The position numbers and the translations under genes were made by a program. From Alphaproteobacteria bacterium (lineage in GTDB: Bacteria; Pseudomonadota; Alphaproteobacteria; Ferrovibrionales; Ferrovibrionaceae): DNA of 64,000 nucleotides. The DNA lies in contig JAFKFH010000024.1 in assembly GCA_017307375.1 (NCBI GenBank), positions 38,894 through 102,893 of the forward strand, given 5' to 3'. Of the stretch, positions 18,862 to 26,061 are shown piece after piece; the stretch's first letter is position 1; every line of letters starts with the position of its first letter. The notes below the pieces were generated by a model. That model worked only from the letters and a program-made list of their open reading frames with translations. It ran no database searches and was not told the DNA's origin.

Positions 18862-20022
18862 ATGAACATCATAACGACCACTGACGACCTGTCGGCGCTG
18901 TGCGCCCGTCTGGCCGGTGCCCCGTTCATCACCGTCGACACCGAGTTCATGCGGGAGTCGACCTACTGGCCGAAATTGTGCCTGGTGCAGATTGCCGGCC
19001 CCGACGAGGCCGCCGCGATCGACCCGCTGGCGCCCGGGCTGTCGCTCGAGCCACTGCTGGCGATGATGCGCAACCGGGACCAGTTGAAGGTCTTCCATGC
19101 CGCGCGCCAGGATCTGGAAATCTTCTACCACCTGATGGGCGAGGTGCCGGCGCCGATCTTCGACACGCAGGTCGCGGCGATGGTCTGCGGCTTCGGCGAA
19201 CAGGTCGGCTACGAGACGCTGGTCAACACGCTGGCCGGGGCGACGATCGACAAGACCTCGCGTTTCACCGACTGGTCGAAACGCCCGCTGACCGAGCGTC
19301 AGGTGACCTACGCGCTGTCCGACGTCACCCATCTGCGCACGATCTACAAGAAGCTGGTCGCCCGGATCGCCAAGAGCCAGCGCGACAGCTGGCTCGGCGA
19401 GGAGATGGCGATCCTGGCCGAACCCAAGACCTATCTGGTCGAGCCGCAGGAAGCCTGGATGCGGCTGAAGACGCGCTCGACCAACCCGAAGTTCCTCGCC
19501 GCACTGCGCGCCGTCACCGCGTGGCGCGAGATCGAGGCACGCGCCCGCGACATTCCGCGCAGCCGCATCCTGCGCGACGAGGCGCTGCTCGAGATCGCCG
19601 GCGATCCGCCTTCGACCGTCGAGGGCCTGCTGCGCGTGCGCGGGATGAGCCGCGGCCTGGCCGAAGGCAGTGCCGGCGCCAACCTGCTGCAGGCGCTGAC
19701 CGCCGCTTTTGCGGCCGGGCCGGCCAGCTGGCCCCAGGTCGAGAAGACCGAGCCGCTGCCGAAAGGCATCGGCCCGCTGATCGAACTGCTGAAGGTGCTG
19801 CTCAAGCTCAAATGCGACGAGCATGACGTGGCGCAGAAGCTGGTCGCCTCGACCGCGGATCTCGAAGCCATTGCGGTATCAGACGACGCCAACGTTGCCG
19901 CCCTGCATGGCTGGAGGCGCGAGTTGTTCGGCGAGGATGCGCTGGCGCTCAAGCACGGCAAGCTGGCGCTGGCCGCTCAGGGCAAGCGCATCCGGCTGAT
20001 CCGGCTCGATTCGGCGGCTTGA
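18862..20022 (+). CDS. rnd: Ribonuclease D
   Basis: 386 residues; a 3'-5' exoribonuclease involved in tRNA and other stable RNA 3'-end maturation. DEDD-family motifs: ExoI VDTEFMRE, ExoII VFHAARQDLEIFYHLMG and ExoIII YALSDVTHL (Y-x3-D), followed by HRDC helices (ALRAVTAWREIEARARD, and a degenerate second copy). The start ATG at 18862 was chosen because homologues begin close to the ITTTDDLSAL motif; a GTG at 18835 lies in the same frame. The TGA stop overlaps the TTG start of the next gene. Confidence 0.92.
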   Translation: MNIITTTDDLSALCARLAGAPFITVDTEFMRESTYWPKLCLVQIAGPDEAAAIDPLAPGLSLEPLLAMMRNRDQLKVFHAARQDLEIFYHLMGEVPAPIFDTQVAAMVCGFGEQVGYETLVNTLAGATIDKTSRFTDWSKRPLTERQVTYALSDVTHLRTIYKKLVARIAKSQRDSWLGEEMAILAEPKTYLVEPQEAWMRLKTRSTNPKFLAALRAVTAWREIEARARDIPRSRILRDEALLEIAGDPPSTVEGLLRVRGMSRGLAEGSAGANLLQALTAAFAAGPASWPQVEKTEPLPKGIGPLIELLKVLLKLKCDEHDVAQKLVASTADLEAIAVSDDANVAALHGWRRELFGEDALALKHGKLALAAQGKRIRLIRLDSAA

Positions 20023-21221
20023 TCGACGCGGCGGCCGGCCTCGTTCCGCTGGCCCTGCTGTTTGCCACTGCGCTGGCGCTGTCGCGCGCCGCGGTGGCGG
20101 TCGACGGCGCGCCGCTTCTGCTCGGCCATGTTTCGCGCCTTGCGGGTGACAGCCCGCGCCGGCTTTTGCTTGGCCTGCTCGCGCTGACCGCGGCGATCTC
20201 GGCGCTGCTGCCGAACGCGGTCACCGTGCTGGTCATGCTGCCGCTGCTACCCCGGTTCGTCGCCCGCTTCGACGTTCCCCCGGATCATGAACGGTTGTTT
20301 GCCACTGCCGCGGCAGCAGCCGTGATGTGGGCCGCCAATATCGGCGGCATGGCCACGATCATCGGCTCGGCGGCCAATGCCATCCTGGTCGTCTACCTGC
20401 GCGCAACCGCCGTACCGGGGGTCGAGCGCCTGAACTTTGCCACCTGGGCGGCGTGGGGCATCCCGCTGTCGATCACCCTGACGCTCGCGGCCTGGGGCAT
20501 GCTGTGCCTGGGGTTCCGCCGGACCCTGCAGGCGGCCCGCCCCCTGCCCCAGCCCGGGCAGCCGGCAGCAACCCCGGCTCAGCGGCGCCTGGTCGGGCTG
20601 ACCGTCGCCTATCTCGCCTTCTGGACCGGCTTGTCGGTCGCCGATACCACCTTCGGCGACAGCGAACGGATCGGGCTTGCCGGCGCGGCGCTGGCCTTCT
20701 CAGCGTGGTTCCTGTGGCGATTGCGCCCGCTGGGGCTGACCCTGGCGGGCAGCATGGCTGCGCTCCCCTGGCGCGGCGGCGTACTGATCGTCGCGGCGAT
20801 CGTGCTGTCCTACGGCCTGATCGCCGGCCTCGACCTCGACGGCCGTGTCGGCGCCCTTGCCGCCGCCGCCGACCATCTCGCCTGGCCGCCGCTGATAATC
20901 CTGAGCCTCGTGATCCTTGCCGTCGTGCTGGCGACCGAGGTGATGTCGAACAGCGTCGTCGCGCTCACCGTGTTTCCGCTGGTCGCGGCCGCGGCGCCGG
21001 CCCTTGGCACCAGCCCGCTGGTCGGGCTGATCCTGGTCAGCCTGGCCTCGACCGCGCCCTACATGACCGCGCTGGGCGCACCGTCGAACGCGTTGCTGGT
21101 CGGCGAAGCCGGGCGGCTCGACCTGATCAGGCTGGCGCTGCTCGGTTTCCTCATGAACGTGGTGTCGGCGCTGATGCTGGCGGCCTGGGGACTGTGGATC
21201 ATGCCCAAGATCCTCGGATGA
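20019..21221 (+). CDS. SLC13/ArsB-type permease (anion transporter superfamily)
   Basis: 400 residues with roughly ten hydrophobic helices and two related signature regions: ISALLPNAVTVLVMLPLL in the first half and EVMSNSVVALTVFPLVAA followed by STAPYMTALGAPSNALLVG in the second. This repeat pattern matches the ion-transporter superfamily that includes Na+/dicarboxylate or sulfate carriers (SLC13) and ArsB. The substrate cannot be inferred. The start is a TTG that overlaps the RNase D stop (TTGA), with no ATG or GTG nearby; coupling to rnd is positional, not functional. It is slightly shorter than typical SLC13 proteins. Confidence 0.75.
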   Translation: MIDAAAGLVPLALLFATALALSRAAVAVDGAPLLLGHVSRLAGDSPRRLLLGLLALTAAISALLPNAVTVLVMLPLLPRFVARFDVPPDHERLFATAAAAAVMWAANIGGMATIIGSAANAILVVYLRATAVPGVERLNFATWAAWGIPLSITLTLAAWGMLCLGFRRTLQAARPLPQPGQPAATPAQRRLVGLTVAYLAFWTGLSVADTTFGDSERIGLAGAALAFSAWFLWRLRPLGLTLAGSMAALPWRGGVLIVAAIVLSYGLIAGLDLDGRVGALAAAADHLAWPPLIILSLVILAVVLATEVMSNSVVALTVFPLVAAAAPALGTSPLVGLILVSLASTAPYMTALGAPSNALLVGEAGRLDLIRLALLGFLMNVVSALMLAAWGLWIMPKILG

Positions 21222-21223
21222 TA

Positions 21224-21277
21224 TCATCTGACGAAACGGCTTTTGCCTGTTGACCAGGTGCTACCGGCCGGTAGAGT
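21224..21277 (+). promoter_or_regulatory. Promoter/operator of the triple-hotdog gene (copy A of a shared 32-nt element)
   Basis: Positions 21224-21255 match 22709-22740 at 26 of 32 bases, starting TCATCTGA, continuing GAAACG and TTTTGCC, and ending in a -35-like TTGACC (21250-21255). A -10-like TAGAGT follows at 21272-21277 (16-nt spacer). The perfect palindrome CTACCGGCCGGTAG (21261-21274) lies between the boxes, where a TetR-type repressor could block polymerase. The GAAAC-GG-CTTTT part resembles PsrA-like sites (inference). Confidence 0.55.
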
Positions 21278-21307
21278 GGCAGCCCGAACCGATCAAGCCG
21301 AGGTCCA

Positions 21308-22570
21308 ATGACGTCAGAAAACTCGACCGCCCTCGTCACCGTCGCGCTGCGGCCGGCCCAACTCGATCTCGGCGGTGCCCTCGGCGCCGAGGCCACGGTC
21401 GGCCTGATGACCGACGCGCTGCACGCAGCCCTGGCTCGCACCGGGATCGATCGCGCAGCACTTGCCAGGGCATCCGCGCAGATCCGGGTCAGCGGCATCG
21501 AGGTCGAGGCGGGCCCGGCCCGGCCTGGCGAAGGGATGCGGGTCAGCGTGCACGCCGATGAAACCCCGACCGGGACGGCCGGCCGCTTGCCCCTGACCGT
21601 CGTCGACTCTGCCGGCGCCGTCGCGGCGCGCGGCGTGGTCGGATGGGCGCTCAGCACCGCCGTGGAAACGTCCGGTCCGATCGCCCCGCCCGACGACCTG
21701 CCACCGCCTGTCGCGGCGCGCCTGATGAAGGGCGAGCATTGCGACCAGGCCGGTCATGTCAATGTCCAGGTCTTCCTCGACCTTGCCGACGATGGTCTGG
21801 CCGGTATCGCCGAAGCCCTGAAGCTTGCCGAGGCTGGCGGCCGCCTGCGGTTCACCGCGGCACGCGTGCAGTTCAAGTCGGAGTTGTTCGCCGGCGACAG
21901 CGTCTCGGTTCGCTCGTTCGTGCGCGGCACCAGCCCCGACGGGCTGCTGGTCACCCATGCCATCACCCGCGTGCCTGGCGGGCCGGCAGCCTGCGTCGTC
22001 GAGACCACGGCGGCGCCGGTCGGTGCCGATGGCCGCGCCCTGGCGCTGCCCGCCGCCTGGATCGCCGCCGCCGAGGGCGCGGTGGCCGACTGGTCCGGCG
22101 CTGCCCCGCCCAAGCCGCTGGGCGAGCCAGGGGTGCCCGCCGCCCCGCCCGCCAATGCCGTCGAGACCTGCCGCGAAACCATCGATACCTGGGATGTCGA
22201 CGGCGACGGCCTGCTATCCTCCCGGGCCATGATCCGCTGGTTCTCGACCGGCGCGCGCCAGTATCTCGGCACCATCGGGCTCGACGGCGCGCGCTTTGCC
22301 CGCGACCAGATCACGGTCGCCGCCGTCGACTATGCGATCACGGTGCCGGCGCGCCCGCCCCTGGGCGCCAATATCGTGCTGCGTTCCGCCCCGCTGGATA
22401 TCGGCGCCAAGTCGATGCGCTTCTTTCATCACATGGCCGATGCCGATACCGGCGAGATCTATGCGACAGTACTGATCACCGGCGTCATGCTCGACCTCAA
22501 GATCCGGCGCTCGATGGAAGTGCCGGCCGACGTGCGGGAGCGTCTGAAGGCGCTGCTCGAATCGATATAA
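21308..22570 (+). CDS. Triple-hotdog (thioesterase-like) protein
   Basis: 420 residues that read as three tandem 4HBT-like hotdog units: about 8-110 (degenerate; ALRPAQLDLGGALG), about 135-245 (CDQAGHVNVQVFLDLADDG, with the D-x-x-G-H-V-N pattern of 4-hydroxybenzoyl-CoA-type thioesterases) and about 285-418 (DTWDVDGDGLLSSRAMIRWF, then SAPLDIGAKSMRFFHHM). Hotdog proteins bind acyl-CoA or acyl-ACP and are thioesterases or dehydratases. The neighbouring acyl-CoA ligase and shared promoter element suggest it handles the CoA thioester of the imported acid (inference). No signal peptide. The start ATG at 21308 has a weak site (GAGG). I do not recognise a named family with this three-domain layout. 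Confidence 0.68.
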   Translation: MTSENSTALVTVALRPAQLDLGGALGAEATVGLMTDALHAALARTGIDRAALARASAQIRVSGIEVEAGPARPGEGMRVSVHADETPTGTAGRLPLTVVDSAGAVAARGVVGWALSTAVETSGPIAPPDDLPPPVAARLMKGEHCDQAGHVNVQVFLDLADDGLAGIAEALKLAEAGGRLRFTAARVQFKSELFAGDSVSVRSFVRGTSPDGLLVTHAITRVPGGPAACVVETTAAPVGADGRALALPAAWIAAAEGAVADWSGAAPPKPLGEPGVPAAPPANAVETCRETIDTWDVDGDGLLSSRAMIRWFSTGARQYLGTIGLDGARFARDQITVAAVDYAITVPARPPLGANIVLRSAPLDIGAKSMRFFHHMADADTGEIYATVLITGVMLDLKIRRSMEVPADVRERLKALLESI

Positions 22571-22595
22571 GATAATATTCTTAGGTGCGCTGCAG

Positions 22596-22630
22596 CAGGC
22601 CTCGCCCTCGGGCGAGGCCTGATTCTTTTG
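22596..22630 (+). terminator. Rho-independent terminator after the triple-hotdog gene
   Basis: A perfect 12-bp stem (22596-22607 with 22610-22621, core AGGCCTCGCCC / GGGCGAGGCCT) with a 2-nt loop is followed by ATTCTTTTG. It lies 26 nt past the stop at 22570, separating this gene from the ligase/ABC operon. Confidence 0.85.
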
Positions 22631-22708
22631 TAGCAAGTCATTCCTAACGCTCGACGGGACGCATCGATAACGCGACGCCCGGCGCTGACGACCGCCTTAA
22701 CAGTTGTG

Positions 22709-22764
22709 TCATCTGATGAAACGAGTTTTGCCAATTGACACGCGCGGCGCGGCCATGCCAGTTT
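22709..22764 (+). promoter_or_regulatory. Promoter/operator of the ligase-ABC operon (copy B of the shared 32-nt element)
   Basis: This is the second copy of the element at 21224-21255. It contains the inverted repeat TCATC-T-GATGA (22709-22719), GAAAC-GA-GTTTT (22718-22729) and a consensus -35 TTGACA (22735-22740). A weak -10 (CAGTTT, 22759-22764) follows at an 18-nt spacer. Transcription would start near 22771, just before the ribosome site of the upstream ORF at 22792. Confidence 0.55.
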
Positions 22765-22791
22765 CGCCCCAACAAGGACCGGAGGAACGCC

Positions 22792-22866
22792 ATGGCTTGC
22801 CCGATGCTTCGCATCACGACGCCGTCCGTCTGTCGCGGACATGCGAAGACCCGGGGCTGCCGCTGA
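22792..22866 (+). CDS. 24-residue upstream ORF / leader peptide coupled to the acyl-CoA ligase
   Basis: ATG at 22792 is preceded by the strongest ribosome site of the region (GGAGGAACGCC) and encodes 24 residues beginning MACPMLRITTP and ending KTRGCR, with three Cys and five Arg. The TGA stop (22864-22866) overlaps the ATG of the acyl-CoA ligase (TGATG), which has only a weak site of its own. The arrangement implies translational coupling, so ligase synthesis would depend on translation of this ORF. An alternative is that a frameshift separates a true N terminus from the ligase. The peptide matches nothing I recognise. Confidence 0.5.
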   Translation: MACPMLRITTPSVCRGHAKTRGCR

Positions 22867-24497
22867 TGTCGGGCCTGTTCCGGACTTCCGACCCCCGCAT
22901 TGCCGATACCGCCGCCTGCGTACTGCGCTACCTGCTCGAGGCGCGCGCCGAGACGACGCCGGATGCGCCCTATGCCGTGTTCGACAGCGGTGAACGCTGG
23001 TCCTACGCCGAGACGCTGCGACAGACCCGCCGCGCCGCCGCCGGTCTGCAGGCCCTGGGCGTGCGCCAGCATGACAAGGTGCTGATCGCCCTGCCCAACG
23101 GCACCGACGCCTTGCGCGTCTGGTTCGGCGCCAACTATCTCGGTGCCGCGGCCGTGCCGGTAAACCTGGCCTACAAGGGCGGCCTGCTCGAACGCGTGGT
23201 GACGAACTCGGAAGCGACCGTCCTGGTCACGACCCCGGAATTCGCGGCGCGCCTGGCCGATGTCGACCGCGGCCGGCTCGCCACCGTCGTGGTCTTCGGC
23301 GAGGCGCCATCGGCGATCGACGGCGTGAATTTCATGGCCGCCGCAGCCCTCGACGCCGCCGGCGAGAACCCGTCGCCGCCGCCCGAGCCGATCAAGCCCT
23401 TCGACCTGCAGTGCATCATCTACACGTCGGGCACCACCGGCCCGTCCAAGGGCGTGATGTGCAGCTATCTGCATCTGCACACCGCCGGCCGCGCAGTCTA
23501 CTTCATGACCCCGCAGGACCGCTACATGGTGAACCTGCCCATGTATCACGTGTCGGGCGTGCTGCCCTGCATGATGATGATGGCGCTGGGTGGTTCGGTC
23601 GCGATCGTCGAACGCTTCCGCACCGATGAATTCTGGGCCACTGTCGAACGCACCCAGGCGACCTTCGTCATCCTGCTCGGCGTGATGACGCGCTATCTGC
23701 TGTCGCGGCCGGCATCCGAGCAGGAGCGGCGCTCGACCTTGCGCCACATCATCGTCCAGCCGTTCGATCCGGATGCGCTGCTGCTGAAGGAACGCTTCGG
23801 TTTCGACGTCTATACCTCGTTCAACATGACCGAGATCTCGCTGCCGATCGTGTCCGGGCCCAATCCGACGGCGGTCGGTGCCTGCGGCAAGGTTCGCGCC
23901 GGCGTCGAGGTCCGCATCGTCGACGACTATGACTGCGAAGTTCCGGTCGGCGAAATCGGTGAACTGATCATTCGGACCGACCAGCCATGGTCGATGAACC
24001 ACGGCTACTATCGCGAACCGGAGGCGACGGCCAAGGCCTGGCGCAACGGCTGGTTCCATACCGGCGACGGCTTCCGCCGCGACGCCGACGGCAACTTTTA
24101 TTTCGTCGATCGCCTGAAGGACACCATCCGCCGGCGCGGCGAGAACATCTCCTCCTTCGAGGTCGAGGCCGAGGTCATGGGCCATCCCGCGGTCCGCGAG
24201 GCAGCGGCCGTAGCGGTCAGGAGCGAGATCAGCGAAAGCGAAGTCCTGGTCGTCGTATCGCTGCAGCCCGGCGTCAGCCTCGATCCGGTCGAGATGATCG
24301 ATTTCCTGCGCCCGCGGCTGCCCTATTTCATGATCCCGCGCTATATCCGCGTGCTCGACGAATTGCCGAAGACGCCGACCCAGAAGATCGAGAAGCACGT
24401 GCTGCGCAGCGTCGGCCTGGCCGCGGGCGACGTCTGGGACCGCGAAGCGGCGAACGTCACCGTCGCGCGTGACGGCGCCACCGCCCGCCGCGCCTGA
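22866..24497 (+). CDS. AMP-forming acyl-CoA synthetase (class I adenylate-forming ligase)
   Basis: 543 residues, full length. The ATP/AMP P-loop IIYTSGTTGPSKGVM, the SFNMTEISLP motif with the catalytic Glu, WFHTGDGFRRDADGNFYFVD with the ribose-binding Asp, the hinge RLKDTIRRRGENISSFEVE and the C-terminal catalytic Lys in TPTQKIEKH are all intact. It converts a free acid, ATP and CoA to acyl-CoA, AMP and PPi, and resembles the CaiC-like group of short or polar acyl ligases; the substrate is undetermined. The start at 22866 (MSGLFRTSDP) is coupled to the upstream ORF; ATGs upstream in frame (22704, 22755) precede or overlap the promoter. First large gene of the ABC importer operon. Confidence 0.9.
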   Translation: MSGLFRTSDPRIADTAACVLRYLLEARAETTPDAPYAVFDSGERWSYAETLRQTRRAAAGLQALGVRQHDKVLIALPNGTDALRVWFGANYLGAAAVPVNLAYKGGLLERVVTNSEATVLVTTPEFAARLADVDRGRLATVVVFGEAPSAIDGVNFMAAAALDAAGENPSPPPEPIKPFDLQCIIYTSGTTGPSKGVMCSYLHLHTAGRAVYFMTPQDRYMVNLPMYHVSGVLPCMMMMALGGSVAIVERFRTDEFWATVERTQATFVILLGVMTRYLLSRPASEQERRSTLRHIIVQPFDPDALLLKERFGFDVYTSFNMTEISLPIVSGPNPTAVGACGKVRAGVEVRIVDDYDCEVPVGEIGELIIRTDQPWSMNHGYYREPEATAKAWRNGWFHTGDGFRRDADGNFYFVDRLKDTIRRRGENISSFEVEAEVMGHPAVREAAAVAVRSEISESEVLVVVSLQPGVSLDPVEMIDFLRPRLPYFMIPRYIRVLDELPKTPTQKIEKHVLRSVGLAAGDVWDREAANVTVARDGATARRA

Positions 24498-24505
24498 GGC
24501 CGACG

Positions 24506-25297
24506 ATGCTGCAGATCCGCAATGCCCGTATTCTCTATGGCCGCGCCATCGAGGCGGTGCGCGACGTCTCGCTCGACGTCGCGAGAGGCCGCGTCGTCGC
24601 GCTGCTCGGCACCAATGGCGCCGGCAAGTCGACGATCCTGAAGGCCGTCACCGGCCTGCTCGCCTCCGAGGACGGCGAGGTCGTGTCCGGCTCCGTCACC
24701 TTCGAGGGCCAGTCGCTGCTGGGCCAGCGCCCCGACGCCGTGATGCGGCATGGCATCGCGCTGGTGCCGGAAGGACGGCGGCTGTTCACCAAGCTGACCG
24801 TGCGCGACAACCTGGTCATGGGCGGCTTCATCCGCTCGCGCGGCGATTTCTCGGCCGGGCTCGATTCCGTCATCGCGCTGTTTCCGGCCCTCGCCAACAA
24901 GCTTGACCGCACCGCCGGTTTCCTCTCGGGCGGCGAGCAGCAGATGGTGGCGATCGGCCGCGCGCTGCTGTCGGGGCCGCGCCTGCTGATGCTCGACGAA
25001 CCCTCGCTCGGCCTGGCGCCGCTGATCGTCGAGGAGATCTTTGCCAGCCTGCGCCGCCTGCGCGACGAACGCGGCCTGACGATCCTGGTGATCGAACAGA
25101 ACGCCCGCCTCGCCCTGTCGCTGGCCGACGACGGCTACATCCTGGAGAACGGCCGCATCATGCTCGACGGCACGGCGGCAGAGCTTGCCGCCAATCCGGT
25201 CATCCGCTCGCTCTATCTCGGCATGACCGACGGCGGGACCCGCCACAACCTGCGCGATGCCGCCCCGATGCGCCAGCGCGTCCGGTGGCCGGCATGA
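24506..25297 (+). CDS. Branched-chain-type ABC transporter ATP-binding protein (LivF-like)
   Basis: 263 residues. Walker A GTNGAGKST, Q-loop region LVPEGRRLF, signature LSGGEQQMVAIGRAL, Walker B LLMLDEPSLGLAP and the switch His replaced by Gln in ILVIEQNARLAL, as is usual in LivF proteins. It pairs with the LivG-like ATPase next door to energise the LivHM-type permeases. It begins 8 nt after the ligase and its stop overlaps the livG start. A short C-terminal extension of about 20 residues past the usual LivF end is present. Confidence 0.93.
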   Translation: MLQIRNARILYGRAIEAVRDVSLDVARGRVVALLGTNGAGKSTILKAVTGLLASEDGEVVSGSVTFEGQSLLGQRPDAVMRHGIALVPEGRRLFTKLTVRDNLVMGGFIRSRGDFSAGLDSVIALFPALANKLDRTAGFLSGGEQQMVAIGRALLSGPRLLMLDEPSLGLAPLIVEEIFASLRRLRDERGLTILVIEQNARLALSLADDGYILENGRIMLDGTAAELAANPVIRSLYLGMTDGGTRHNLRDAAPMRQRVRWPA

Positions 25298-26061
25298 CGG
25301 CGCTGCTGCGACTGGAGAACGTCGCCAAGAGCTTCGGCGGCATCCAGGCGGTCCGCGACGTCTCGTTCGACGTCCCGCAAGGCTCGATCTTCAGCGTGAT
25401 CGGACCGAACGGCGCCGGCAAGACCTCGGTGTTCAACCTGATCAGCGGCGCCTATCGTCCGACCGCCGGGCGCATCCTGTTCGAGGGCCGCGATCTCACC
25501 AGCGTGCCGACCTACAAGCTGGTCGGCATGGGCATCGGCCGCACCTTCCAGAACCTTGCCCTGTTCAAGGAGGAGACGGTCCGGGAAAACCTGCTGGTCG
25601 GCTGCCACGCGCACATCAGCTCCGACGTCGTCTCGGCCGCCCTGTTCCTACCGCGCGCCCGCCGCGCCGAGACCCGGGCATTCGAGCGGGTCGAGGCGAT
25701 CATCGAACTGCTCGACCTCGCCCCGGTCCGCCACGCCCGGGTCGGGGCGCTGTCCTACGGCATGCAGAAGCGGGTCGAGCTGGGCCGCGCGCTCGCCACC
25801 CAGCCGCGCCTGCTGCTGCTCGACGAGATGGTCTCCGGCATGAACCAGGAGGAGACGGCCGACATTGCCCGCCACGTCCTGCACATCAACCGCACGCTCG
25901 GCGTCACCATCATGATGATCGAGCACGACATGGCCATCGTGATGGATATTTCCGACCGCATCGCGGTGCTGAATTTCGGCCAGAAGATCGCCGAGGGCAC
26001 GCCGGCCGAGATCGCCGCCGACCCGGCCGTCATCGCGGCCTATCTGGGGCAGGAATCGTGA
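25294..26061 (+). CDS. Branched-chain-type ABC transporter ATP-binding protein (LivG-like)
   Basis: 255 residues. Walker A GPNGAGKTSVFN, the LivG insertion TFQNLALFKEETVRENLLVG, signature LSYGMQKRVELGRAL, Walker B LLLLDEMVSGMNQEE (Met-Val in place of the common Pro) and switch His MIEHDMAIVMDISDR. It is the second ATPase of the importer. The ATG at 25294 sits in an ATGA overlap with the LivF-like gene; a GTG at 25285 is the alternative. The 3' end overlaps the next gene as GTGA. Confidence 0.93.
   Translation: MTALLRLENVAKSFGGIQAVRDVSFDVPQGSIFSVIGPNGAGKTSVFNLISGAYRPTAGRILFEGRDLTSVPTYKLVGMGIGRTFQNLALFKEETVRENLLVGCHAHISSDVVSAALFLPRARRAETRAFERVEAIIELLDLAPVRHARVGALSYGMQKRVELGRALATQPRLLLLDEMVSGMNQEETADIARHVLHINRTLGVTIMMIEHDMAIVMDISDRIAVLNFGQKIAEGTPAEIAADPAVIAAYLGQES

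Noticed and set aside
22704..22865. Longer acyl-CoA ligase starting at 22704 or 22755
   Set aside because: These ATGs precede or overlap the promoter elements and lack a ribosome site; ligase similarity begins after 22866.
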